A stretch of 64,000 nt of DNA, taken from the NCBI GenBank assembly GCA_951230915.1, contig OX579638.1:14836696-14900695 (forward strand). Direction: 5' to 3'. The notes beneath the pieces were generated by a model. The model ran no database searches, had not been told where the DNA came from, and worked only from the letters and a program-made list of their open reading frames with translations. A program made the translations under genes and the position numbers. Source of the stretch: Antitrichia curtipendula (Eukaryota > Streptophyta > Bryopsida > Hypnales > Leucodontaceae). Position 1 is the stretch's first letter. Every line of letters starts with the position of its first letter. This document shows, piece after piece, positions 23,113-35,010 of the stretch.

Positions 23113-24985
23113 ATGGCGAGGAATGAAAATGATCATTCGATCATTGCAGTGGAGAAAGGAACGGAGAAAGCGAGGGAGAAATTGTGCACGTTTAAGGACT
23201 TAGGATGCCAAATCCAGTTTCAAATCAGAAATGTCGTGTTCGCTATGGTGCTCGCGATCGGATTTTTTCTTTTAGTCACTCAGCACCTCCTCCCCCTTAC
23301 TAGTTTCGACACCAAGAAGATCTGGTGCGCAGATACCGTGAAGCTGAATAGCCTGGAAGAGATCCAACCGAAGCATTATGATACTCTCTCACAAGAATTA
23401 CTCCATGAGAAGGTCAACACATCTTTGATAGATGTAAGTCATGGAGAGCTTCAAGTCTTTAAGCCACACGGGTTAGCAACACACTTGTACATTGAAATGA
23501 GTGCCTATCGAGGAGGTCCTAGGGTCTTTTCTATCGTTGGCCTCATCTCCAAACCTATTGAAACTCACCACAACCCGCCTCATGCCTGTGAGTGGGTGCC
23601 AAATTCTGATGGCCAGGCAGTCAAGGGGCGGGGGCACAAAGTTTTGCCGGATTGGAACTATGGCAAGCTATACACCGTGGTAGTGATCACGTGCTCTTTC
23701 GCTGAAGATGTCGGGGTAAATGGAGAGGGTGGCGAATTGATTCTGTACGCCAGTTATGGCGACCAATATAGGCAGCCGGAAAGGATAGTTGTGCTCGAGG
23801 AGTCTAAGGGGGTGTACAATGCTAGTATCTTTAATCCTCAGTCTTTTCCTTACGATTATGTCTACTGCGGGTCGTCAGTGTATGGCGATATCAGCCCCCA
23901 AAGAATGCGGGAATGGATGGCTTATCATGCTAAATTCTTTGGTGAGAAGTCACATTTTATCCTTCACGATTCTGGTGGTTTTCACGAAGACGTACGAAAG
24001 GTGCTCGAGCCGTGGGTCAAACAAGGAAGAGTGACCTTGCGGAACATTAGGCAGCAAGAGCTTTACGATGGCTACTACCATAACCAATTTTTGGTGGTGA
24101 ACGATTGCCTCTTTCGGTCCAGATTCATGGCAAACTGGACATTCTTTTTCGACATTGATGAGTACATGTATGCGGATTCGTCGACGACTTTAGCAAATGT
24201 GCTCAACAGGAAATCCGACGTCACGCAGGTTACTATCGAGCAAGTTCCAGTTGCGAGCGGTATGTGCGTGGCTGATAATACCACTAAGGTTGAACACAAA
24301 AGGTATGGAATCCTACCGTTTCTTGACTCAGTTGGACAGGTCCATTGTAGATTGTTTGACAAGCTACTCGATTAGCAATGACTTTTGTATTACAAGTAGC
24401 ATCCTTCTGATTGATTACTTCGTGACAATTTTGATAGTGAACTAGATTTTCAAGTCATGGTAGTGCGACTTCTAAGATAAATATTTTAAATGTAACCTTG
24501 GAGAGGTTCGCCTGGACCATTGCAGTTTTAGGGTTAGCCGTGATTTTTCGTATCCAGGTTAAAATTTTGATGAAGCTAAATGTGATCAAACTGGTGCTGA
24601 GACTGTAATCGTATGCTATGTTATTTTGCGCAGAAAATGGGGATTTGAGAAACTCGTCTACCGGAAGGTTTTAAAGAGAGGAGTACATTATGATCGCAAA
24701 TATGCTGTACAAGCTCGGCATGCTGAGGCGGCAGGGATTCACATGTCGATGAACATGCGTAGAGGGAAGCATGTCGCTCTGAAACGTAATGAAATCCGTT
24801 ACTACCATTACCACGGTTCTATCAACAAGAGAAATGACGTCTGCAGCATTTTCGTTGACCCGAGAAACGCAACAGCTGTGCTAAATAAGTACGAATCAAA
24901 ACTTGATAAGACCATGGCAAACATCGCGAGCGATGTGAAATCTTACGAGCTCAATACCATCGGTACACAACCATTCATTGTGTAG
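23113..24985 (+). CDS. GALS: GT92 galactan beta-1,4-galactosyltransferase (GALS-like), two exons
   Basis: Join 23113-24302 and 24634-24985, giving 513 residues. The family usually has about 490-520. The ATG has a good plant context (GCCATGG) and no earlier in-frame start is credible. The phase-2 intron (24303-24633, GT at 24303, TTTTGCGCAG acceptor) splits an Arg codon and restores the conserved RKWGFEKLVYR segment. Residues 1-40 are a basic cytosolic tail and about 41-62 a signal anchor (VVFAMVLAIGFFLLVTQHLL), as in type II Golgi enzymes. The catalytic GT92 (DUF23) region follows from about residue 245, with YCGSS at 251-255 and the DxD metal/UDP-sugar site FFFDIDEYMYA (DID at 347-349). The C-terminal exon has RYYHYHGSI, typical of the family. 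Known GALS enzymes extend beta-1,4-galactan side chains of pectic RG-I from UDP-galactose in the Golgi. Family assignment is firm. Exact acceptor specificity is inference. Confidence 0.93.
24303..24633 (+). other. Intron of the GALS-like gene
   Basis: 331 bp, AAAAG|GTATGG donor and TTTTGCGCAG|A acceptor, T-rich and lower in GC than the exons. Retention would stop translation at 24373-24375 after 420 residues, removing the C-terminal HYHGS part of the enzyme. Only the joined frame recovers the family-conserved sequence across the junction. Confidence 0.88.
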
Positions 24986-25700
24986 CTGGTGGATCGGAGG
25001 GAAGCTGTAGCGAACACAGATTATATCGCCTCTAATCTTTTTGACTGCCGAGCAAACTGGGAGCTCAGAGAAAGTGGTACATAATTTCTCCCAGTTTGTC
25101 AACTGTTGGGGACCCAGTGCCAGAGGTGAACTTCCAAATATGTAAATGGAAATGGCTTCTCTCCTGGTGCAAGTACTTTCACCCAATGTCGCTGCGCACC
25201 CCCACCAAAAGCATCGGAGAGATGGAGGCGAACGGCTGGGAAAGCTTAGCAGCTTCATGAGGAGCAGCGTCGAGCATCGAGATATGAGTGAGATTATTTT
25301 TGCCCTAGACCCTATTGTAAACCCTAGACGTTTGTTTCGTAGGGGTAGAGTTGCACTCAATCTGCTGTTTCAGAAAGTGGACCACCTCAACATGTCTGCT
25401 ATGAGCGAAAGGGACTGGAAGGTCTGAAAAGATTGGAAGCATGAATTGCTGCAATTTCAGGACAGCAGTGTCATCGCAATTAGGGACTGTCAAATTTGCT
25501 AATTTATTAATTGTGACCTTCGTGGTAACTAATCGAGAGCCTTGTTCGACTCTATCCAGAGCGTTTCCAATTTTTCAAATCATTCTTTGTAATTTGAATG
25601 ATACCTCCTCGCTCTTTCATGCAAACCTTTGATCACTGCAGTATGACTTTGAGGTATCATAGTTCAGGAAAGCTAAAGAGTTACTCCGTGTTTCTTTGGA
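24986..25700 (+). other. 3' flank of the GALS-like gene
   Basis: GC content stays elevated for about 600 bp after the stop codon, so part is probably 3' UTR. Open frames at 25146-25427 plus and 24896-25360 minus overlap each other and lack recognised motifs. No clear polyadenylation site can be chosen. Confidence 0.4.
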
Positions 25701-28700
25701 TGAATTCACATGTGTACTGTACAGATAGCTTAGTAGTGATAAAAAGGAATTCTTCAATGGCCAGTTCACGGATTTGAGGAATTAGGCCTACTTGCTCAGA
25801 ACATACTCGCAGTAATTTAATAGACAATGGACCAAGTGGATCTCAGTTAACCCTTGAATGACTGAATCCATGATCGTTAGTCAAACTTCAATATCTCCGT
25901 GTCCTCATTTTGCTCCATTATTCCATCATATGCAGTGAATGAATGATTTTTTTATAAAATTATTTTGCACAGATGTGAGCACATGTTATTTACAATTCAA
26001 AAAAAATTCAAAATTGTTGCAAAAGATTTGAAATTTCTGAGAATTTTTTTAAGAGAAAATGAGAGTAGGAGTACACACATCGGTAAGAACCTTGTCTAGC
26101 ACAAGTGCTCAGAAGGACATTTTCTTTGTATGAAAACATGGGTCACAGTTTTTCAAATGATGAAGATTGTACAAAACAGAACATGAAGCATAACATGTGT
26201 TCTTTTGACTTGATCCTTTTGTTCAATCTTCTTCATTTGGGTATAAAATGGATTATTAATGAAATTAATGCATTTGAAGGGCTTCGAAGTTGAATGTACA
26301 TTTGAATTTGCAAAGTTGCAACTAATATAATGAATAAGTTTCACTTTATTTCTCATTATATTAGTTGGATGAATTCATGATCAACTTCAAACCTCTACAA
26401 TTTAATTTATAGAAACAATGTTTGAATTGATTAAAAATTTGAGTTTGTAGGGCAAAGTGCAATTATTCTAGAATGGTAGCATGTATTCCATTTATTATTA
26501 ATTGTACTTATTTTTTGGAGGCCAAAGAAAAAATGCAAAGTAAACCATTGAGTTGGATTTAAAGGATATTTCTTCTATTCAAAAAGGTTATGAGTATGAC
26601 TATACATGTGGAACCAAACATTTTTTATTGTTGGCCTTTACTAGTGCTTTACAAAGAAAATCTTGACGTTTGAATAATATTATTTGTAGCTAAATAATAA
26701 TTTCAATAGAACAAACTCGATTTTGCAAGTTTTTCTTTTTTTCTTGCCATTTTGACATGAAATGGTAATGAACCTTAAACAAAAATCACAAAGCATTGAG
26801 TAACTAATCTAATCACTTAGCAAAAGAAAAGACAAATATTTTTGTGACATACTTCAACATCTAATTTGGATTTGTTTTCATCTATTTTATATAGATCCCA
26901 CTCTATGCTCTTGAAAACATCCACCATCTATCTACTTGATGTTGACTCTAGTTAGTGACTTACTCTAAATCATTATGTTTAAAAAAATCAAAATTGATAT
27001 TAAAAAACTCACATTGAAAAAAAAGAAAAGGGTGATTGCCATAATTAATTATACTATTTTTTTGTCGCACATCACTTGTTGATTTGTTTTGTGGCCATAA
27101 ATTTTGCATTATGACTCTAGAAGACTTAAGATTCATAGGCAAGATACTAATGACTATAATATACCTTGGCTAATTTTTGCATTTTTCAAAAATATAATTT
27201 TATCTAAAAATCCAATTTACATCACTTTTCCATTCGAGGGTGGGGGTACTATTTCTACCCAAAAAAACGAATTTAGAGCTAAAATTTGGAAAAGATGGTC
27301 TTCTAATAGACTACCAACTACTCCAATATTATTTGTCATGAAGGAATTTTAAAAACAGTAAATTCAATGTTGTATAAAAGTCCGTAAAGTGAGTTTCTTT
27401 CTACTTTCAGTTTGAAACATGTAAAATATTGTTTTAGTGGATTTTCAAGTAAATAACCATCTCTATAGAATTGTTACAAATTTATAAAAATTAAAAATAA
27501 AAATAAAAATAAAAAATCCTTTTTTCTATAAATTAAATTATTAAAATACCTATTTTCTTGAGATTTTTCACTTTTCAAGTTCTATTTAGAGAATTTTTCT
27601 ATACTTCATCTTCCTAGGCTACAATCTTCTTAAAAGCATACACATTGGCCATATTTTTAAATTAAAAAAATATATAATTTTTAAGTACTCTGGGAGAAAA
27701 TCACATTTACTATGAAAATGCAACAAAATTAGTAGGTATATTTTGCAATCATCCTACAACAATCAAAGGCTTGTAATTTCTTTTGGAAACTTCTAACCAT
27801 ATAATCTTATATTGAGTCTTGGACCTTATTTATTTGTTTATTTTTCAACCAATTTTTAGAATTTATTTCCTAAGTAATTTCAAGATAATAATATCCAAAG
27901 TAGTACTCAAACTTTTTTCTAATCCTTTCAAAAGTAACTTTTGAACTTTGAAACTTTTTTTTAAAAAAACATTAGGAAAAATTGAACCCCGAGAAGGGAA
28001 TGCTTCATATTGCAATTTGGATGGGAATCCATTACCCAGTCCATCTCCATTATCCAATCCATCCCCACAATTCCATCTCCACTACCCAATCCATCTCCAC
28101 AATCTCATTTCCATTACCTGATCCATCTCCATAATTTCTTGGCTTAGTCATGGAGGATGGCTAGCACATGCCTCCCACAAATTTTTACACAACAAGTGTC
28201 CACTATCAACTTTTAGTAGTCTTATGTGGTGGTTGGAATGAGGATGTGGATAACCTCATATTCACTTCATTTATAATTAAAATTAGTAAGAAAACTCAAA
28301 GCCGTGATGGATTCAATTCCCTTGTAATATTGGGTCCTCCACCGCACTCACTTCCACAACTTGGAGAATTTGATATTATGTTGGAAAATTGTGTTGGAAA
28401 TATACCAAAAAGGTGCTGATTTTCATCCTTTAAATAATAATTATGTGGTAAAATGTACAAAGTATTAGAAATAACTAGATTATTAATGAATCTAATATTG
28501 AATTGAAACATATCAAATTCAATGTGAGTTTTTTTTGGTGGTGAACAATTGTTTCTTTTAAGTTTAGCATTCACTAATTGATTATGATAAATCTATTTTT
28601 GTAACACACAATCTTCAATAAAATGGGACTTTTCAAAATGCATTGGGAGTCATTCTACATCTTAACTTTTAAAGTTTCAAAGTTCCCTTAAAAAACAAAA

Positions 28701-28780
28701 TGAATTTGGAGTACCTTAGGTAGCCTCAATCTTTTATGCTCTTTTTAAAAACTTTTTTCTATGATAGAAAAATAAATTAA
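25700..28780. other. AT-rich DNA with a short minisatellite, no gene
   Basis: No ORF above 95 codons and none with recognisable content. Includes a small inverted repeat near 26320-26365 ('ctaatataatgaataag..' and '..ctcattatattag') and a minisatellite at about 28020-28135. Confidence 0.4.
28020..28135 (+). repeat. Minisatellite, about 19-bp unit CCATCTCCATTACCCAATC
   Basis: About six imperfect copies of a CCATCTCCA(c/t)ta(t/c)CCAATC-like unit, with variants CCATCCCCACAATT and CATTTCCATTACCTGATC. All in one orientation, no coding frame across it. Confidence 0.7.
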
Positions 28781-28789
28781 CTTTCTAGA

Positions 28790-29563
28790 AATATAATTTT
28801 CGATTCAATTGATGCCTAAGAGCAAAAATTATACTACAATAAGTTTCAAATGGAAGAAACCAGGTAGACAAAAAAATCTGCAACAATTTGAAATAAAATA
28901 TTTTAATTTATTTTTCTCATAGATTATATTTTTGTCTATTCATTCTACCTGAATTTGTGATGCTAAGGTTATAGAGCTTTTTTTTCCATAGGCAATCATA
29001 GAAACTTCTTCTAAAAATTATATATTAGATTTGTTTTTAAAACTTAATTTTCACAATTAAAAATTTAATAGTTCTACATAGTTAAGTATCCTTGCTAATA
29101 AATCTCACTAATAGAATTAGTGTGTTTCAACCCTTTTTTAGAGCTATTAACGACTTAATTATACCTTCAATCTTGTACCAACTTCTACTTAATTATTTTT
29201 TAAATAATAAAAAATCAAATATTTTTGAAAACAATCCTAGATTTCTAACTCAAATCTTCAACGTAAAATATTTTAAAATAAAAATTGTTAGTACAAAAAA
29301 TTTAAGTCAAGAAGATTCAATGTCAAATAATCTAATCCAAGAATGCACTCAAAAACTTGAAAATTTTCTTCACTTCAAAGGCAAGTATCGTGCAATCTAT
29401 TGAAAGTTTCTTGAAATTTCTTCAACACATTTATATACTAGTCTAGTGCAAGATCCTGTAGTCAAATGTGCAAACAAATCAATTTGTAGAGTGTTTTGTT
29501 CTTTGCAATATAAATAGGAGTTTAGAGTATTTTTTGATGAAAAAGGCCTCGGGCCTTTCATAG
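28790..29563 (-). mobile_element. TTAA-family element, subfamily A, decayed copy
   Basis: Reverse-orientation match to 15819-16735: 'tgatgcctaagagcaaaaattatactac', 'ctcatagattatatttttgtcta', 'ccttcaatcttgtaccaacttctacttaatt', 'gttcaaagtcaaataat'-like text, then GGCCTCGGGCCTTTCATAG|TTAA (29564-29567). The left terminus is not recognisable. Confidence 0.6.
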
Positions 29564-29642
29564 TTAAGACAACTAGTTCAAAAGCCAAGGGATGTTGTTT
29601 AAAGAATAAATAGACTTTGATTCCTCTAGGAGAAAGAATTTA

Positions 29643-30143
29643 GCCCCTCTAAAGGACTAGGTGTTCAAATTTTGAACGAATGCAAATGCATCCCAAGCAC
29701 ACAAAAATGAATTTTTTCATCCATCAATTTTTTTAAGAATCTTGTATTAGTTATGTAATACTTGTATGATATAGATTTTGAAGACTTTGCTTTGCAAGTA
29801 CTCTATTATTGAATAGATATTGGTAGGTCTAGCATCAAAAAATATCCTTTATAGCTCAAAAAAATGATTCTTTAAAAATGAATTGAATAAAATAATAAAA
29901 AATAAAATCTTCAAAAATCATTGTATTCAAAATTTAACTCATTTTTAGCTCAAATTTTTTTCAATTTTTGGCTTCAAATTTTATTGAAAAATATTGGTTT
30001 GTGTACTAGTTGATGTAATTGTATAGACATGATCTATAGGATCATATTTTACAACTATTATTTAAATTATTTTTCTATGTTTCATTTAATAATATATCGT
30101 TACAATTTTAGAAAACTTGACTATCCCCTAGTCTTTAAGGGAT
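29643..30143. mobile_element. Possible decayed TTAA-family element
   Basis: Left CCCCTCTAAAGGACTAGGTG (about 29643) and right CCCTAGTCTTTAAGGGAT (about 30125) form weak inverted ends of the TTAA-family type. The interior is AT-rich and does not align clearly to subfamilies A-C. TTAA is not intact at either end. Confidence 0.35.
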
Positions 30144-30149
30144 CCAAGA

Positions 30150-30898
30150 ACGAAGCCTACGATTGTGTGAACAACCTCAATATTTCAATATCCTTTGCTT
30201 TTTATGTTATTTTTTGCCATTGAGTATAAGTGGATTTATTTTGTTTTATTTATTAGAGATGAAATCACAAATCTTCTAGAAGTTATAAAAATTTTAAATT
30301 TTTTAATGAAAACTTTAAATGATTGTGATTTTTTCAAATAAGAATGAAGAAATTCATATAAAATACAATATATGCTTGAAAATTTTGAAATTGCACCACA
30401 CATGTATATTATAGTGTGGAACATTTTGGTGTAATCCAAAATTTTGTGTCTTTTTGTAACTATAAATGTAATATACAATGATTATAGGCCCAACGTTCAA
30501 ACAATAGTAAGTAGTTTAATTTTATAAATTTTTCAAAAAATTTCAATTTGGAATAGAAATTAGACTTAGTTAACTTCACTTCATTAGTCAAGTTCAAATT
30601 CAAATAAGATCATTTTTCTGGCTAAAAATTAGATTTGTGGTAAAGAGGTCCAAATTGCCCAAATACCTTGAAAAAGCATCTTTTGTGACTTGTTTATTTA
30701 GCATTGTTTTTTTAGAAAAGTCAATACCATCTCAATGAGGGAATTTTGACCAACTTCTAAAGCAAACACATTTAAAGTATCCTAAAAATAAAATTGGATG
30801 GAAATAGTCAATTCTTTGTCATGTTTTGCTCACCTAAAATCATCCAAGTACCAATTTTTGGCTACACAATTTTCTTTCCTTAAAATGCATGAGCAACC
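30150..30898. other. AT-rich DNA with no recognised gene
   Basis: Nothing recognised. It ends at the 8-bp target duplication of the hAT-type element. Confidence 0.4.
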
Positions 30899-30939
30899 GT
30901 TTTGCACATGGTTGTCATAGTGGATGGGTCGAGGTGATC

Positions 30940-31215
30940 GGACGGGACAGACGGACGAGCGAACCGGACCGGACAACCGGACGTCTCGGACAACCCGAAC
31001 GCCTTTCATTTTTCCAATTGACAACTTGCTTCCACGGTGGCGGTCCACACTGGAATCAGGGCACGGACGTGAAAGCTGAAGCGGGGACGTCATCGTCAGG
31101 GCATGGACTTTACAGGGCGCAGACAGATTCGTTAGGGCGCGGACGCCTAGACAAGAGCGCGGACGCTTGGATAGGCCGTGGACGTCTAATCAGTGCGTGG
31201 ACGTCTCGGCACGGA
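30940..31215 (+). repeat. Left subterminal GC-rich repeats of the hAT element
   Basis: Ten or so copies of a GGCGCGGACGTC-like motif (variants cggacgggac, ccggacgtctcgg, gcacggacgtg, gcgcggacgcc, cgtggacgtct) spaced roughly 18-30 bp. Two more copies at about 32626-32670. Clusters of a short motif beside the termini are where hAT transposases typically bind in characterised elements such as Ac. That role here is inference. Confidence 0.7.
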
Positions 31216-31650
31216 CATCCCACTCCTCAGCCACAATATGGGAGGAAGTTGAAATAGAAGTTGAACTTGGTCATGGGATTCTTCTTCTATGGAGAGGGGG
31301 AACCCATTAATGCAGTCAACCTTTAATTTGATTTCAGGGGAATATCTTCAAGTCAATGGCTGCATTAAGGGGTCCAAACTACTTTTTGAGTTCAAAGATC
31401 ATGTGTGGAAGCATGTTGCTCCCTTCTTGGGCCCGGACCTCTCCTTCATGCCTTCATCATGCACTTGCGAACTAGGACTCACCCAAAGAATAATAATTTT
31501 GAAAATGAAAATGAACTTCCAAACAAGAAGGATAAAATTTGTGTGAGTAGAATCCCAAAGGGTTTGGAGTCCTAATGAAAGACAAGGTACATATTTGTTT
31601 ATATTCAAATTTAAGGATTCATTTTTTATTCTTCTAATTAGAACCTATTT
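31212..31650 (+). repeat. Direct repeat copy 1 (about 440 bp) inside the hAT element
   Basis: Starts CGGACATCCCACTCCTCAGC and includes 'catgggattcttctt', 'ccattaatgcag' and 'gggcccggacctct'. Copy 2 is at 32668-33105. The first 270 bp are over 90% identical. Homology then fades through a 'gacaaggtacatatttttt' block. The repeated 89-codon-like frame (31289 and 32717) is simply this duplication. Confidence 0.85.
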
Positions 31651-31719
31651 GGGATTTAGGGTTTGGAATTTACAAATCAAATCATAACCAACTTATACTT
31701 CTTTGGCTTTTTGCTGAAG

Positions 31720-32480
31720 GCTTTATTTTGGAAATAAATAGCTACAAGGTTTTGGATTGAAATCAAATTAAAATTATAATGCATTGAAATATATTAGAAG
31801 GATTTGTTTTTGCAAAAAAAGGCTACAAGGATATGGGTCTTCAAAACTTCAACGGTGTATTCTTAGAATGGTGATTCTAGAAGGGTTTGGGATAGAAATC
31901 AAATACCACTTAAGTTATTTTGGAATTCAAGTTCAACGGTATATTTTTGTAATGGGGATACCAAACCGGTTTGGGTCTTGGAGATTGAAATTAAATACTA
32001 GTCATGTTATTTTGGAATTCAATCATTCAACTTGAAAATTTAATTTATGCAACGGAATGATCTTAGAAGGGTTTGGGATAGAAATCAAATACCACTTAAG
32101 TTATTTTTGGAATTCAAGTTCAACGGTATATTTTTGTAATGGGGATACCAAACCGGTTTGAATCTTGGAGATTGAAATTAAATACTAGTCATGTTATTTT
32201 GGAATTCAATCATTCAACCTGATAATTTAATTTATGCAACGGAATGATCTTAGAAGGGTTTGGGATAGAAATCAAATACCACTTAAGTTATTTTGGAATT
32301 CAAGTTCAACGGTACTTTTTGGTAATGGGAAATCTTGGAGAAGGCTTTGGAATTGAGATGAAATACTTGTTAAGATTTTTGTCGAATTCACCTTCAACAT
32401 TTTTTTTTGGTAAGGGGCTACTAGAATGTTTAGGATTGCAATGAAGTACTACTTAAGATATTTTTGTGTTCAAGTTTGTG
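31720..32480 (+). repeat. Satellite-like tandem array with dimeric 187-bp unit
   Basis: The phrase AAGGGTTTGGGATAGAAATC recurs at 31881, 32067 and 32254, a period of 186-187 bp with very high identity. Each unit is itself two related halves of about 90 bp: 'gggtttgggatagaaatcaaatacc..' and 'ggtttgggtcttggagattgaaattaaatac..'. Both halves continue through 'gttattttggaattcaa'. Diverged single halves flank the array (about 31745, 32341, 32415). Confidence 0.85.
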
Positions 32481-32667
32481 AGTTCGCGTGTTCAAGTTTG
32501 TCATGGAGAAAGTTCAAATTTGGCTTGGAGGGAATTCGAACTTTTCTTGAAGTTAGTTCAACCTTGGCTTGGAGGGATTTCAGGTCTGTCACCTGGATAT
32601 GTTTCCTCACATACATCCAGGTCAGGGCGCGGACGCCTGGTTAAGGCGCGAACACCTGGACTGGGCG

Positions 32668-33105
32668 CGGACATCCCACTCCTCAGCCACAATATAGGGG
32701 AAAGTTGAAATAGAAATTGAACTTGGTCATGGGATTCTTCTTTTCTATGGAGAGGGGGAACCCATTAATGCAGCCAGCCTTTAATTTGATTTCAGGGGAA
32801 TATCTTCAAGTCAATGGCTACATTAAGGGGTCCAAACTACTTTTTGAGTTCAAAGATCATGTGTGGAAGCATGTTGCTCCCTTCTTGGGCCCGGACCTCT
32901 CTTTCATGCCTTTACCATGCACTTATGAACTAGGACCCACCCTGCAAAAAAGAAAATTTCAGAAAATGAAAATTGACTTGCTCGCTTCAATAAAAAAAAA
33001 TTTGAAAGTAGACGCTAGAAGTTTTTGTATTTATAACAAAAGATAAGGTACATATTTTTCTTAATTCAAGTTGAAGGATGCATTTATGAATTCTCCAAAT
33101 AGGAA
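32668..33105 (+). repeat. Direct repeat copy 2 inside the hAT element
   Basis: Partner of 31212-31650, beginning CGGACATCCCACTCCTCAGC. Together the two copies enclose the 187-bp tandem array, about 1456 bp apart. Confidence 0.85.
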
Positions 33106-33379
33106 CTACATTCTTCTTTTCTTTAGTTTTCTTTAAGTTTTTTTAAAGGTTTACCCTTTATATTGATGATTTAGACATTGAATATTCATAAAACTTGTTT
33201 GAAACGTTCAATTTCTTTTTTGTCTACATACTAGGTTTTGCTATTGTAATGGACAAATGGAACATTGGAATTGCATAGGGTTCCCAACAATCATATTGCA
33301 ATATTATTAAAATTATCCGTAAAATACTTATGTGCCTAAATGTAAAGGTTTTCTAAATACATAACTAACTTTAACATTT

Positions 33380-33900
33380 GGCTTGTAATTTTATATAAGC
33401 CATGTAATCCCAATGTTAAATTACCATCAAAATCCTTCTATGTAGTTATTAAAATAAATCAAATTGGTTTAAAAAAATTGAAGAAGAATGAAATTATATC
33501 ACCATACATAAATAATCTAAAAGAAATAAAAATAGAATAAAAAATATGTGGCTAATATAAATCATAGCAAATCCAAATGCTCAATTTACCAATAAAAATG
33601 CCAAATTCCTATAAATATCCATTAAAGCAATCCGATTTATTTTTAAAAATAGATTGAAGATGATTGATGTAAATTTTAATAAAATCCAATGTTCAATTTA
33701 TTAATTTAAAGGGCACACTCTTCTACATACCCACAAAACTAATCCAAAAGAATTTTTTTTTATCAAAATCTAAAATAAGAGGTTGATGTAAATCTTGATG
33801 CAATTCCAATGTTGAATTTAATAATTGGAAGGGCAAGTCTTTGTTCCTATGTACAAAAATAGTCTAAATTTGAGATTTAAAAAAAATATTGAATTCACAA
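33380..33900 (+). repeat. Degenerate AT-rich tandem repeats, period about 110-160 bp
   Basis: Four recurrences of an 'aa(t/a)ccaatgttcaattta..aa' phrase near 33407, 33571, 33690 and 33805, the last two within a unit beginning 'gatgtaaat.tt.at' (33668 and 33783). Strongly diverged. Confidence 0.5.
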
Positions 33901-34194
33901 CATTCAAACTTAATATACAAAATTGTTTTCTAACAAAGACTCTTATCACGTTGTATTACAAACTATGACAATCAAAAATTCTTAACAAAATTCTTATACA
34001 ATAGGTACCAAGTCAAATTTAAATGATAACTCTTGTTTGAATTGAAGATCTATAAAAATATGTTAATTTTAGCAACTAAGAAGAGAATTCATCATTCTTT
34101 TATTTTGGAAGAAGAATCCTATGTCACATTGAATGAGTGAGGCTCCCCCCTAAATCAAATTCTTCTATTGGTTTAACTTTCCAAATATCGTTCC

Positions 34195-34756
34195 CGCCGA
34201 TGCATTAGCAGCTGTCCCTGCAAAATTTATTTTGGCAGCAACCTTCTTTTGGGATTTGCGACTTCAATTTTAACAACCTTAGGGCGTGTAATATACCATT
34301 GGAAAGGTATTTTTAAGACCTTTCTAATGCTATATTACATGCCTCGAGATTCTCAAAATTGTTGTCGCAAAATTGGAATGAAATAGCGTCCCCGCCTAGT
34401 CACAACGTCCTCGCCCAAGTGTTCCCGTCTAGCCCTAGCGTCCCCGCCCTAGCATCTTTGCCTATACAAGCGTTTGCGCCCATACAAAAAAATCCCATCG
34501 ACCTGAAGGTCGAAGTTTTAGCAAAGCCTCTTCCAAGGAAACTTAGCACTCATGTGTTCCTGCCGATGCATTAGCAGCTGTCCCTGCAGAATTTGTTTTG
34601 GCAGCAACCTTCTTTTGGGATTTGTGACTTCAATTTTAAAAATCTTGGGGCGAGTAATATACCACTGGAAAAGGTATTTTCAAGACCTTTCCAATGGTAT
34701 ATTACACGCCAAAAGATTGTTAAAATTGAAGTCGCAAAACTAAAATGAAATAGCGT
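34195..34756 (+). repeat. 365-bp tandem duplication with internal hairpins
   Basis: CCGATGCATTAGCAGCTGTC recurs at 34197 and 34562. Each unit holds a palindromic pair: 'gtaatataccattggaaaggta..' matched by '..gacctttccaatggtatattac' (34289-34343; 34655-34709). Between the two units is a cluster of GTCCCCGCC-like short repeats (34388-34470). Confidence 0.75.
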
Positions 34757-34789
34757 TAATTCCAATGGTGAGATTGTTCTAGCAAAAAC

Positions 34790-35010
34790 CGTCCGTGCCC
34801 TGTTTGACGTCCGTGTCCTGTCTAACGTCCGTGCCCCGACACAATCTCGTCCCCACCCTGGCTTCCGTCCGCGCCCTGGATCCTACTTGGCAGCCATGTG
34901 GCGTCAAAGTGGCAGCCACATCACCTGTTTTTTCAATGGCAGAAAGTCAACTTAGTGTTGATCACATCGGACGGGCGAACCGGACGGACGGGCAAACCAG
35001 ATGTCCGTCC
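34790..35010 (-). repeat. Right subterminal GC-rich repeats of the hAT element
   Basis: Copies of the left-end motif in inverse orientation (GACGTCCGTGCCC-like at about 34790, 34808, 34825, 34866), then 'cggacgggcgaaccggacgg' and its near repeat up to the terminus. Mirrors the cluster at 30940-31215. Confidence 0.7.

Noticed and set aside
25305..25340. Telomere-like CCCTA motifs (interstitial telomere)
   Set aside because: Only two or three imperfect CCCTAGA/CCCTATT units. Likewise the CCCCTA tract near 13200 is too short and irregular.
28020..28135. CRISPR-like array
   Set aside because: Plant nuclear context, and repeats abut without unique spacers. It is a minisatellite.
31212..33105. 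The hAT interior as an LTR retrotransposon, with the 440-bp direct repeats as LTRs
   Set aside because: No TG...CA ends, no primer-binding site, no pol-type ORF between them. The interval holds a satellite array, and a hAT-type 8-bp duplication encloses the whole.
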